From the NCBI GenBank assembly GCA_035293945.1, contig DATGLV010000024.1, positions 434,001 through 498,000 of the forward strand: a DNA stretch of 64,000 nucleotides, given 5' to 3'. The position numbers and the translations under genes are program-made. Origin of the DNA: VAZQ01 sp035293945 (lineage in GTDB: Bacteria > Pseudomonadota > Alphaproteobacteria > Rhizobiales > Xanthobacteraceae). Of this stretch, positions 7,403-15,275 are shown in pieces. The stretch's first letter is position 1. Each line of letters opens with the position of its first letter. A model generated the notes under the pieces. That model was given only the letters and a program-made list of their open reading frames with translations. It was not told where the DNA came from and ran no database searches.

Positions 7403-8470
7403 ATGCGAAGGGAAGGCCCGATCATTGTTTGCCCAGGGCAGGCAGCAAACTGGGCGCGCTCCCTCCTCCGCGCGAAGTCGGGCCTGCCCGACTTCGCCAC
7501 CAAACGTGGTCGAAGTCGGATATATCCGACTTCGACTGGGGGCGGGTTGGGGAGGGGGGTAGTTGTTGTTCCTCGGAGTCTCGTCGCACCCCCATCCCCT
7601 CCCCACAAGGGGGCGGGGGGTGGCCCGCGGCCTGCTCTTTCCTCAATCGCTCTCGTCATCGCGGCCGCACTGCTCCTCTCATCCACCGCCTCCGCACAAG
7701 AATCCAAATACCCCAACCTGCGCGGCCAATGGGAGCGCAGCGGTCCGGTCGCCTGGGACACTAAGAAGCCGCCGGGCCGCGGGCAGCAGGCGCCGCTCAA
7801 CGCCGAATATCAGACGAGATATGACGCATCGCTTGCCGAGGAGGCCAAATCCGGCGGGCAAACCTATAATCCGCAGGTGCGGTGCGTTCCCCCCGGCATG
7901 CCGCGGGCGATGATCGGCTACGAGCCGATCGAGATCCTGGTCACGCCGGACATCACCTATATGCGGCTGCATTTCATGGGTGAGTTCCGCCGCATCTACA
8001 CGGACGGGCGCGACTGGCCGGCCCATCTCGCGCCGACCTATATCGGCACCTCGATCGGGCATTGGATCGACACCGCGGGAAGCGGCCGCTACGACACGCT
8101 GGAGGTCGAGACGCGCGGCTTCAAGGGCCCGCGGCTCATCGAGAATACCGGCATTCCGCTGCATCTCGACAATCAGACGATCATCAAGGAGCGCATCCAT
8201 CTCGATGCGACCGATGCCAACTTGTTGCACGACGATGTGACCCTGATCGACGATGCATTCACCCGGCCATGGACGGTTACGCGCGATTTCCGCCGTCGCC
8301 CGCAAGCCGTATGGATCGAGTATCTCTGCAGTGAGAACAACAATCTGGTGATCATCGGCGGCGAAAGCTACTTCGTACGCGAGGACGGCTATCTGATGCC
8401 CATGGGCAAGGGTCAGCGGCCGCCGGATCTGCGGAACTTTGCCCAGCCCGGGACAACGGGCCGGGAGTAG
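7403..8470 (+). CDS. Secreted two-cysteine family, paralogue 4 of 6, with repeat-encoded N-terminal extension
   Basis: The product is 355 aa as an open frame. The family core starts around residue 95 (a hydrophobic signal-like stretch SSIALVIAAALLLSSTASAQ, then ESKYPNLRGQW). It carries RCVPPGMPRAM, RRIYTDGRDWP, SIGHWIDTAGSG, the second cysteine in EYLCSENN, and a PPDLRNF ending. The first about 80 residues are translated from palindromic intergenic repeat DNA at about 7473-7620 and resemble no copy. I see no ATG, GTG or TTG in frame just before the signal-like stretch, so the only start with a ribosome site (GGGGAGG) is 7403. The signal is then internal and export may be impaired. The 3' end is close to paralogue 5, whose start codon lies 25 bp downstream. 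Confidence 0.65.
   Translation: MRREGPIIVCPGQAANWARSLLRAKSGLPDFATKRGRSRIYPTSTGGGLGRGVVVVPRSLVAPPSPPHKGAGGGPRPALSSIALVIAAALLLSSTASAQESKYPNLRGQWERSGPVAWDTKKPPGRGQQAPLNAEYQTRYDASLAEEAKSGGQTYNPQVRCVPPGMPRAMIGYEPIEILVTPDITYMRLHFMGEFRRIYTDGRDWPAHLAPTYIGTSIGHWIDTAGSGRYDTLEVETRGFKGPRLIENTGIPLHLDNQTIIKERIHLDATDANLLHDDVTLIDDAFTRPWTVTRDFRRRPQAVWIEYLCSENNNLVIIGGESYFVREDGYLMPMGKGQRPPDLRNFAQPGTTGRE
7473..7622. repeat. Composite palindromic repeat inserted in paralogue 4
   Basis: Two nested palindromes share the core GAAGTCGG/CCGACTTC. One at 7473-7496 has 11-bp arms around CT, and the other at 7509-7536 is a perfect 28-bp palindrome centred on ATAT. They are followed by G-rich (7537-7560) and complementary C-rich (7590-7606) tracts. 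Such DNA belongs to intergenic repeat families common in rhizobial genomes; here it remains in frame inside a gene. Confidence 0.7.
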
Positions 8471-8495
8471 GGGGCGGAAGAGCGGGAGGTCGGCA

Positions 8496-9344
8496 ATGCG
8501 CTGTTCGGCTGGGTTTGCGATCGCAACCTGCACGGTCCTGCTGGCGGCGGGCAGCGCCCGCGCATTCGATGATGCGCAATATCCCGATCTGCACGGCCAG
8601 TGGATCGGAGTTCGGGAAAATCCTCGCGGTGCGCAACCTTCCTTCGATCCGCCGCAGCTGTGGGGCACGACCCAGAGCGCGCCGCTCACGCCCGAATACG
8701 AGGCGATGTTCAAAGCCAACCTGGAGGATCAGAAGATCGGCGGGCAGGGCACCAACGCGACCAGCACGTGCCTTGCGCCCGGCATGCCGATGGTGATGAA
8801 CGCGCATTCCCCAATGGAGATCATCGTGCTGCCGGACACGACCTATATCCGGGTCGATCACATCCGCGACACGCATCGGCGCATCTACACCGATGGCCGC
8901 GATTGGCCGCAGGATATGGTGCCGGGCTTCGATGGATATTCCATCGGCCGGTGGATCGATACCAAGGGCGACGGCCGCTACGATGTTTTGGAGGTGGAGA
9001 CCCGCGGCTTCAAGGGCCCGCGCTCATATGATGCGAGCGGCCTGCCGCTGCATCGGGACAACCAGTCGATCTTCAAGGAGCGCATCTATCTCGATGCCGC
9101 CAATCCCAACCTTTTGCACGATGACCTCACCGTGATCGATCACGGATTGACGCGGCCCTGGACCGTGCACAAAAGCTACCGCCGCAACCCCGATCCGCGC
9201 CCGATCTGGATCGAATATGTGTGCGCGGAGGGCCAGCAGCTCGTCTGGATCGAAAACACGAGCTACATGCTGAGCGCCGACGGTTACCTGATGCCGACCC
9301 ACAAGGGCCAGACGCCGCCGGATTTGAAATATTTCAAGAAGTGA
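8496..9344 (+). CDS. Secreted two-cysteine family, paralogue 5 of 6
   Basis: The product is 282 aa. The signal peptide MRCSAGFAIATCTVLLAAGS is followed by ARAFDDAQYPDLHGQW. The family blocks are complete: TCLAPGMPMVM, IVLPDTTYIRVD, RRIYTDGRDWP, GYSIGRWIDTKGDG, VETRGFKGPRSYD, the second cysteine in EYVCAEGQ, and HKGQTPPDLKYFKK. I chose ATG 8496, preceded by GGGAGG; the frame opens further upstream inside the end of paralogue 4. Order and spacing show it arose by tandem duplication. Confidence 0.8.
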   Translation: MRCSAGFAIATCTVLLAAGSARAFDDAQYPDLHGQWIGVRENPRGAQPSFDPPQLWGTTQSAPLTPEYEAMFKANLEDQKIGGQGTNATSTCLAPGMPMVMNAHSPMEIIVLPDTTYIRVDHIRDTHRRIYTDGRDWPQDMVPGFDGYSIGRWIDTKGDGRYDVLEVETRGFKGPRSYDASGLPLHRDNQSIFKERIYLDAANPNLLHDDLTVIDHGLTRPWTVHKSYRRNPDPRPIWIEYVCAEGQQLVWIENTSYMLSADGYLMPTHKGQTPPDLKYFKK

Positions 9345-9352
9345 ATTCATTC

Positions 9353-9506
9353 GTAGGGCGGGTTAGCGCGTGGCGAATGTCTCTCGACCACGACGGCCTT
9401 GCGTGGCGCGTAACCCGCCGCTATGCCGTGCGCGGCGTTGGCGGGTTACTGCGCGCAAAGATCCAGGCGAGACGAAGCGCCAGTGCGGGCGCCTAACCCG
9501 CCCTAC
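9353..9506. mobile_element. MITE-like element with 14-bp inverted ends
   Basis: A 154-bp segment starts with GTAGGGCGGGTTAG (9353-9366) and ends with its exact reverse complement CTAACCCGCCCTAC (9493-9506). It contains internal copies of the GCGTAACCCGCC theme on both strands and no ORF. The shape is that of a non-autonomous miniature inverted-repeat element or a rhizobial intergenic palindrome. No target-site duplication is obvious. Confidence 0.55.
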
Positions 9507-9508
9507 GG

Positions 9509-9552
9509 ACACATCCTTGTAAAGAGGCGTACGTACACATCCTTGTAAAGAG
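9509..9552. repeat. 18-bp direct repeat, two copies
   Basis: ACACATCCTTGTAAAGAG occurs at 9509-9526 and again at 9535-9552, with a period of 26 bp, just upstream of the FKBP gene. It could be a duplicated regulator site or a leftover of the adjacent element. Confidence 0.6.
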
Positions 9553-9568
9553 AACAGCGAGGAGATTG

Positions 9569-10027
9569 ATGCCGACCTTCAGCTCTGCCCGCCACACGGC
9601 ACTGGCCATTGCGGTTTTGGCTTGCGTCTCAATAACCAGCTCGTTCACCAGCGCCTCGGCGCAAAACGCAGGGGCAACCATGACCACAGCTTCAGGATTA
9701 CAGATCACCGACACCAAGGTCGGCACGGGCGCTTCGCCCAAGACCGGCCAGATCGCGGTTGTGCACTATACCGGCTGGCTCTCCGAAGGCGGTGCCAAGG
9801 GCAAGAAGTTCGACTCTTCGGTCGATCGCGGCCAGCCATTCGAGTTTCCGCTCGGCATGCATCGGGTGATCGCCGGCTGGGACGAAGGTGTCGCCAGCAT
9901 GAAGGTCGGGGGCAAGCGCACGCTCGTCATCCCGCCCGAGCTCGGCTACGGGGCGCGCGGGGCCGGTGGGGTCATTCCGCCCAACGCCACGCTGATCTTC
10001 GACGTCGAGCTCTTGGATGTGAAATGA
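9569..10027 (+). CDS. FKBP-type peptidyl-prolyl cis-trans isomerase, secreted
   Basis: The product is 152 aa. A signal peptide (residues about 1-32, ending ITSSFTSASAQ) is followed by a complete FKBP domain: VGTGASPKTGQIAVVHYTGW, KFDSSVDRGQPFEFPLG, VIAGWDEGVASMKVGGKR and IPPELGYGARGAGGVIPPN. It catalyses prolyl isomerisation, a rate-limiting folding step, outside the cytoplasm. The hydrophobic pocket residues (Y, F, D, W and the GYG loop) are present, so it should be active. ATG 9569 has GAGGAG in front; a TTG three bases earlier is less likely. Its place among six secreted paralogues invites the idea that it helps fold them, but that is inference. Confidence 0.9.
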   Translation: MPTFSSARHTALAIAVLACVSITSSFTSASAQNAGATMTTASGLQITDTKVGTGASPKTGQIAVVHYTGWLSEGGAKGKKFDSSVDRGQPFEFPLGMHRVIAGWDEGVASMKVGGKRTLVIPPELGYGARGAGGVIPPNATLIFDVELLDVK

Positions 10028-10111
10028 GGATGACCTCACGGTGAGGAGCCGGCGTCGCGAACCATGGCAACCGGCAAGGACTTGGCCTTGGGCTTAGGAT
10101 GAGGATTTGTC

Positions 10112-10840
10112 ATGCGCATATTCCTCGCGGGCGCAGCCGGGGCAATCGGGCGGCAATTGGTGCCGCTCTTGGTCGATTCCGGGCACACGGTCACCGGCAC
10201 GACTCGCTGGCCCGCGAAGGCGGAGGCGTTGCGGGCTGCCGGCATCACGCCGGCGCTGGTCGATGTGTTCGATGCGCCCGCGTTGACGCTGGCCGTGAGA
10301 GCAGCGCGCCCAGAGCTCATCATGCATCAGCTGACGGACCTGCCGCCGCGGCTTGATCCTGCCGCCATGGCCGAAGGCGCACGGCGCAATGCGCGCATGC
10401 GTCGCGAAGGCACGCAGAATCTGGTCGCCGCCGCACAGCAAGCCGGCGTGAGGCGCCTCATCGCCCAGAGCATCGCCTGGATGTATGCCGACGGGGGAGA
10501 GCCGCATCGCGAGGATGATCCGCTCGATGCCGATCCGGAAAGTCCGCGCGCCGTCTCGGCGGCCGGCGTGGTGGCGCTCGAGCGCTTGACGCTTTCATCC
10601 CCGCCGATCGAGGGCGTGGTGCTGCGCTACGGCCATCTCTATGGCCCACATACCGGCTTCGAGAAGGCCGAGCCGCCGGCGCTGCATGTCGATGCGGCGG
10701 CCGCAGCGGCGCTGCTCGCCATCGAGAGGGCGCATCCCGGCATCTACAATATCGCAGAGCCCTGCGCCTATCTGTCGACTGAGAAGGCGCAGCGCGAGCT
10801 CGGCTTCGATCCGGCGTTTCGCCGGGCGCAACCGGCGTAA
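10112..10840 (+). CDS. NAD-dependent epimerase/dehydratase-fold protein
   Basis: The product is 242 aa. The Rossmann start MRIFLAGAAGAIGRQLVPLL has the GxxGxxG dinucleotide motif, and the chain continues like atypical extended SDR proteins (LIAQSIAWMYADGG, VLRYGHLYGP, GIYNIAEP). The catalytic YxxxK of extended SDRs falls in the stretch AVSAAGVVALERL, where neither Tyr nor Lys is present. It may bind NAD(P)H and act as a reductase-like or regulatory protein. The substrate is unknown. It stands alone between the FKBP and Dps genes. Confidence 0.75.
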   Translation: MRIFLAGAAGAIGRQLVPLLVDSGHTVTGTTRWPAKAEALRAAGITPALVDVFDAPALTLAVRAARPELIMHQLTDLPPRLDPAAMAEGARRNARMRREGTQNLVAAAQQAGVRRLIAQSIAWMYADGGEPHREDDPLDADPESPRAVSAAGVVALERLTLSSPPIEGVVLRYGHLYGPHTGFEKAEPPALHVDAAAAAALLAIERAHPGIYNIAEPCAYLSTEKAQRELGFDPAFRRAQPA

Positions 10841-11018
10841 AAGGCGCGCGGAACCCGGCGGCGCATCCGGCGTTGTTCGCCTGCCGGGCAGCCTAAGATA
10901 ATTCAAGCCCAATCCAGGACACATCGATGACCAAATCACGGCTGGCCCAACGCCGAACCGAGCAGGCTCGCCTGCACGCAGCGGTATTACCGCCCAACAC
11001 GGCAAGAGGAGACGGCAG

Positions 11019-11543
11019 ATGACCGTTCGTGAAGCCAAGATCGCCCGCATCGCACCGCTCGAGACGCCCTCCGATCTGAGCGCGGACGCTGTGCGCGACA
11101 TTGCCGGCGCGCTCAATATTCTGCTCGCCGACATGTTCTCGCTCTATCTCAAGACCAAGAACTTCCACTGGCACATATCCGGACCGCACTTCCGCGACTA
11201 TCATCTCATGCTGGACGAGCAGGGCGAGCAGATCTTCGCCACCACCGATGCGATCGCCGAGCGCGTGCGCAAGATCGGCGGCCTGACGCTGCGCTCGATC
11301 GGCCACATCGCCCGTTTGCAGCGCGTTCCCGATAACGACGCCGAATTCGTGACGCCGTCCGACATGCTGGCGGAGCTGCGCAACGACAACCGGCAGCTCG
11401 CCGCCAACCTGCGCGAGACGCATGGGCTGTGCGATGAGCACGGCGACGTCGCGACCGCGAGCCTCCTCGAGGTGTGGATCGACGAGGCCGAGCGGCGCAC
11501 GTGGTTCCTGTTCGAGGCGACGCGGTCCGCACGCGGCGGGTAG
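11019..11543 (+). CDS. dps: Dps-family ferritin-like protein
   Basis: The product is 174 aa. The ferroxidase-site signature KTKNFHWHISGPHFRDYHLM (residues about 45-64) followed by LDEQGEQIFATTDAIAERVR is that of Dps. Dps forms 12-mers that oxidise and store iron using hydrogen peroxide and, in many species, bind DNA nonspecifically. The His, Asp and Glu iron ligands are present. The N-terminal tail (TVREAKIARIAP) is short with few lysines, so DNA binding may be weak. ATG 11019 follows an AGAGGAGACGGCAG ribosome site. Confidence 0.92.
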   Translation: MTVREAKIARIAPLETPSDLSADAVRDIAGALNILLADMFSLYLKTKNFHWHISGPHFRDYHLMLDEQGEQIFATTDAIAERVRKIGGLTLRSIGHIARLQRVPDNDAEFVTPSDMLAELRNDNRQLAANLRETHGLCDEHGDVATASLLEVWIDEAERRTWFLFEATRSARGG

Positions 11544-11699
11544 CGGGCTCCTGCGACCAGACCCGGTCGAACGGCTGGTTGAGCCCGGCGGGAATCCTCG
11601 CCGGCGCATCTTCAACCATGGCCGCAATCACAGCGATGCGCTATCCTCACTCGAGTGCGAAGCAGTTGCCAACGAGCTGACGTATCTCGGGAGGACGCC

Positions 11700-12572
11700 A
11701 TGCCGTTTCGCATTACGCGCTGCCCGATCGCGCTTGTGATCGCAGCGCTGGCCGCGGCGACATTTGCTGCCGGAACGGCGCGCGCGTTCGACGAGAGCAA
11801 GTACCCCAATCTCAAAGGCCAGTGGCTGCGCTTCATAGTCCCGGGCTTGCCTGGCCAGCCCTCGTTCGACCAGACCAAGCCCTGGGGCTATGGTCAGGAA
11901 GCGCCGCTTACACCCGAGTACAAGGCCGTGCTCGAGGAGAGCCTTGCCGATCAGGAGAACGGCGGACAGGGCAATTTCAACGGCGCCGAATGTCTCGCCT
12001 ACGGCATGCCGATGATGATGATGGCCTTCTATCCGCAGGAATACGTCATCACCCCGGAGACGACCTATGTGCTCGTCAACAATGCCGACCACGGACGGCG
12101 CATCTTCACCGATGGACGCGACTTCCCGCAGGGGCTCGAGCCGAGCTACGCGGGCTATTCCATCGGCCGCTGGATCGATGCGACCGGCAGCGGGCGCTAT
12201 GACGTGCTGGAAGTAGAGACGCGCGGGCCGTTCAAGGGGCCACGCTCCTACGATGGGACCGGATTGCCGTTGCATCACGACAATCAGTCGATCTTCAAGG
12301 AGCGGATCTATCTCGACCGGGCCAACCCGAACCTGCTGCACGACGAGATGACCGTCATCGATCACGCCTTGACGCGGCCCTGGACGGTCGACAAACGCTT
12401 TCGCCGTAATGGCGAAGCCCAGCCGAGCTGGCCGGAATATGTCTGCGAAGAGAACAACGCACAGGTCCGCGTCGGCAAGGAGAATTACTATCTCAGCGCC
12501 GACGGCTATCTGATGCCCACCCGCAAGGACCAGGCGCCGCCGGACCCCCGCTATTTCAAGCCGCAGAAATAG
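11700..12572 (+). CDS. Secreted two-cysteine family, paralogue 6 of 6
   Basis: The product is 290 aa. The signal peptide (MPFRITRCPIALVIAALAAA...ARA) leads into FDESKYPNLKGQW. It shares ECLAYGMPMMM, RRIFTDGRDFP, GYSIGRWIDATGSG, VETRGPFKGPRSYD, DNQSIFKERIYLD, the second cysteine in EYVCEENN, and RKDQAPPDPRYF. It lies 2.4 kb from the other five, separated by three unrelated genes, so it is either an older duplicate or a relocated copy. GGGAGG is 6-11 bp before the ATG. Confidence 0.8.
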   Translation: MPFRITRCPIALVIAALAAATFAAGTARAFDESKYPNLKGQWLRFIVPGLPGQPSFDQTKPWGYGQEAPLTPEYKAVLEESLADQENGGQGNFNGAECLAYGMPMMMMAFYPQEYVITPETTYVLVNNADHGRRIFTDGRDFPQGLEPSYAGYSIGRWIDATGSGRYDVLEVETRGPFKGPRSYDGTGLPLHHDNQSIFKERIYLDRANPNLLHDEMTVIDHALTRPWTVDKRFRRNGEAQPSWPEYVCEENNAQVRVGKENYYLSADGYLMPTRKDQAPPDPRYFKPQK

Positions 12573-12647
12573 TACGGCGCTTCATTCCCGATTGACTTGG
12601 CACGGCGGATGCACGGAGCTGCCCGTGAGCGGAGCGCGATTCGTGCC

Positions 12648-13868
12648 ATGTCGATTACAGCAGCAAGCCGTGCGCTGATTGTCGTGTTGATTGCCGCCTT
12701 TTCACTCATTGGGGCGGCACAAATTCTCTTTGGAAAGCCGCTGGCCACGTCTGCGGAGCGCGGCGCGTCGGACGCAGAGCTTGCCCGCATTGTCGCCGAT
12801 GCGATTCGTCCCGTGCTCGGCGGAGCCGGCGGCATCGCTGTTGCGGTGCGTGCAAACCGTCACACCAGTCTCTTGAACTTTGGGCTCGCCGACCGCGGCC
12901 GACCGGTCACGTCCGATGTGCTGTTCAATCTCGGATCGGTGGCAAAAGTCTTCGACGCGACGCTGCTGGCGGCGGCTGATCGCGCCGGCGAGATCTCGCT
13001 CGACGATCCCGTCGCCAAATACGTGACCGAGCTGCAAGGGGGTGGCGACATCGCCCGAGTCACGCTGCGCGAGCTCGCGACCTACTCATCCGGCATCGTG
13101 TTGCCGCAGGACCATCCACCCTGGCCGAGCCCCGACCAGAGCTTCACGTTGCCGCAATTCATCGCGCTGCTCACGGCCTGGACCGCCGACGCTGAGCACG
13201 AGCCGGGCAGGCAGGTGATCTATTCCCATGCCGGATATGTGCTCCTGCATCTCGCGCTCGAACGCAGGTTCGGCATGCGGTTCGATCAGCTGATGGCGCA
13301 GCGCTTGATACGGCCGCTCGGGCTCTCCTCCACCACATTGCCGGTCCCTTCGGCGAACCCGGAACAGAACCCGCGCGGAGAGATCCCGCCGCTTCTAGTC
13401 CGCCGCGCCGTCCAAGGCTATGCGGCGGATGGAACGCCGTTCGGCATGCCGGGCGACCTCGAAGGCTACTATCATTGGCTCGGCACCGGGCAGATGTATG
13501 CCTCGGCCGGCGACATGGCGATCTTCCTCAAGGCGAATCTCGGCGAGCTCGACGGCGCCGGCGCGCTGCAGGCGGCGATGCGGCGCGCGCAAGCGCCGGT
13601 GCTGCCCATCGGCCCCGGCGTCTCGCAGGCGCTGGCCTGGGAAGTCCGCAAGGACGAGGAGGTCATCGTCGACAAGTTCGGCGGCCTCTACAACTCGGCC
13701 GCCTATATCGGCCTCATGCCGCAGCGAAGGATCGGCATCGTCATCCTGCGCAACCGCGGCGGCTCAGATATTGCCGAAGCGGGGCGCAATATCTTGGCTG
13801 CACTCGGGCGCCAACTGCGGTCGCGTATCTCCTCGAGCTCATGGCGAGGAGAAGGACCCTCCGGCTAA
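12648..13868 (+). CDS. Serine hydrolase of the beta-lactamase class C family
   Basis: The product is 406 aa with an N-terminal membrane anchor or signal (residues 8-28). It has the SxxK motif SVAK at 97-100, the middle motif Y192-S-H in place of YxN, and the third motif near the C-terminus as KFGG in place of KTG. The fold is that of AmpC-like esterases and DD-peptidases (HEPGRQVIYSHAGYVLLHLA, QRLIRPLGLSST). Loss of the canonical Asn and Thr argues for an esterase or carboxypeptidase-like enzyme rather than a true beta-lactamase. Starts at 12597 (TTG) or 12609 would add Arg-rich residues; ATG 12648 gives the cleanest signal. Confidence 0.75.
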   Translation: MSITAASRALIVVLIAAFSLIGAAQILFGKPLATSAERGASDAELARIVADAIRPVLGGAGGIAVAVRANRHTSLLNFGLADRGRPVTSDVLFNLGSVAKVFDATLLAAADRAGEISLDDPVAKYVTELQGGGDIARVTLRELATYSSGIVLPQDHPPWPSPDQSFTLPQFIALLTAWTADAEHEPGRQVIYSHAGYVLLHLALERRFGMRFDQLMAQRLIRPLGLSSTTLPVPSANPEQNPRGEIPPLLVRRAVQGYAADGTPFGMPGDLEGYYHWLGTGQMYASAGDMAIFLKANLGELDGAGALQAAMRRAQAPVLPIGPGVSQALAWEVRKDEEVIVDKFGGLYNSAAYIGLMPQRRIGIVILRNRGGSDIAEAGRNILAALGRQLRSRISSSSWRGEGPSG

Positions 13869-14080
13869 GCGCGTTGCCCCAAGTTCCGGAGTGGTCGTCC
13901 CGGCCGAAGCGAAGCGGAGAGCCGGGACATACGCCTCGGCCTGTATTGTGGGGGTCCTTGTTTTCGCAGGGGCGACGCGTCGTTTGTTGTTGCTTCGCAT
14001 CATTGATGAATTTTTGTTAACGGAACTATCGGGCTGCCCGACTTGTTATTAGAGCGGTTCAACAACACTGGAGATGGACC
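13869..14080. repeat. Intergenic stretch with a REP-like palindrome
   Basis: No gene is visible. The arms GTCCCGGC (13897-13904) and GCCGGGAC (13921-13928) form a hairpin of the same family as the one at 36.6 kb. An AT-rich stretch at about 13998-14055 precedes the next gene and may hold its promoter. Confidence 0.45.
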
Positions 14081-14338
14081 ATGAGGACGCTCCTAATTGC
14101 CGCAGCCGCGACGGTTGCGCTCGTGGCCGGCACTTCGGCTTTCGCGGCTAACGACAACCAGAGCCGCAATCGCGGGGGCTCAGACATCGGCCCCATGGGG
14201 CAGTGCTTTGACGCTTCGGCTTGCGGCTGGGCACGCGGTGCTTTTGCTTACGCTCCCGGATGGTGCCACATGGTGCGGGAGCGCATCGTGACGGATGACG
14301 GACGGATCATCTTCCGGCGGCACCGGGTCTGCCCGTAA
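14081..14338 (+). CDS. Small secreted protein, three cysteines
   Basis: The product is 85 aa. A strong signal peptide (MRTLLIAAAATVALVAGTSA-FA) is followed by a short mature chain. It contains CFDASACGWARGAF, PGWCHMV and a C-terminal CP. Four cysteines occur in total (GQCF, SACG, WCHM, VCP), enough for two disulfides. I recognise no domain. A GGAG ribosome site lies before the ATG. The gene stands alone between the serine hydrolase and the glycosyltransferase island. Confidence 0.65.
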   Translation: MRTLLIAAAATVALVAGTSAFAANDNQSRNRGGSDIGPMGQCFDASACGWARGAFAYAPGWCHMVRERIVTDDGRIIFRRHRVCP

Positions 14339-14425
14339 GCCAAATCCAGCAACTGCACCGAAGTCGGGGCGAGCGGATCCGCGATCGGGTTCGCTCGTTC
14401 TGGCGAATCGGGCCGGCGGCGCGGC

Positions 14426-15202
14426 TTATTCCGGCGCGTGAAGGATTTCGAGATCGGGCAGGCCCCAGCACTCGATGCCCATGTCCTTGGCCATGATGCC
14501 TAGGCCCTCGGTCTCGATCTCACCCGCGGCGACCCCGCGCAATGGGTGAGGGTCGCGGACCCAGCGGCTGCGGGCGCCGTAGAAGAAGGGGGGAAAGACC
14601 AGGCCGTCGCGATGGCGGTCGGCGCGCACGAGCAGCATTGTTCCCCCGAGCGCCTCGAGCCGTACCGGGCCCGTGCCGCGCAGATCGTCCATGTGCTTCC
14701 TGCCGCCGTCGCACCAGGCGTTGAGATCGAAGGTCTTGCCGCCGTATTCGGTCACGCAATGGGGCTGCACGATGTCCCTGCCCAATGCGATCAAGGTCTC
14801 GACGATATCAGGCGGATATTCAATGACGTCGACGTCGAGCCAGAGCACCCAATCCTCATCGCCGAGTGCGCGGAAGAGAAGGTGATTGCGCGCACGCGCG
14901 AGGATCGTGCGCCGCTGAATCTGAAAGACCGGCGAGTAGCGCGGCACTCCCGGCGGCAAGCGCAATCCGAAATCACGCTTGAATAGGCGATAGCGGGCGA
15001 AATCCGCACAGGCGACCGGCAATCGCCGTTCCACCTCCGCAAAGGTATCGTCATCGCTATCGCCTTCGAGAATCCCGAGCGACAACAGGCCCGGAGGATA
15101 GGTCAGCCGCTTGAGCCCCGCGAAGTAGCGGTCGAGATGCCGACGCGCCGACTTCATCGGCGTGAGGATGAGGACGGTTGCGGTGGCAGCGGGGCGTGGC
15201 AT
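14426..15202 (-). CDS. Anp1/Mnn9-like glycosyltransferase (GT62 type)
   Basis: The product is 258 aa. It opens with VLILTPMKSARRHLDRYFAG and contains the acidic motif WVLWLDVDVIEYPPDIVETL together with VQPHCVTEY and GGTMLLVRAD. These are landmarks of the Anp1/Mnn9/Van1 family known from yeast alpha-1,6-mannan synthesis. The DVD motif probably binds the metal and nucleotide sugar. No transmembrane anchor is present, so the enzyme is likely cytosolic. It is divergent from the next glycosyltransferase across a 73-bp gap. Donor and acceptor are unknown; a peptide or polysaccharide acceptor made by this island is inference. Confidence 0.75.
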   Translation of the reverse strand: MPRPAATATVLILTPMKSARRHLDRYFAGLKRLTYPPGLLSLGILEGDSDDDTFAEVERRLPVACADFARYRLFKRDFGLRLPPGVPRYSPVFQIQRRTILARARNHLLFRALGDEDWVLWLDVDVIEYPPDIVETLIALGRDIVQPHCVTEYGGKTFDLNAWCDGGRKHMDDLRGTGPVRLEALGGTMLLVRADRHRDGLVFPPFFYGARSRWVRDPHPLRGVAAGEIETEGLGIMAKDMGIECWGLPDLEILHAPE

Positions 15203-15275
15203 CGCGGCTCCAGGCTTGACGCAGTTGAGAAAGTCGCTTTCTTGTTCATGATAGAATCATGGGGGCCGCGCGTAT

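Noticed and set aside
12648..13868. Calling the serine hydrolase a beta-lactamase resistance gene
   Set aside because: YxN is YSH and KTG is KFG, so true beta-lactamase activity is unlikely; only the wider family name is supported.
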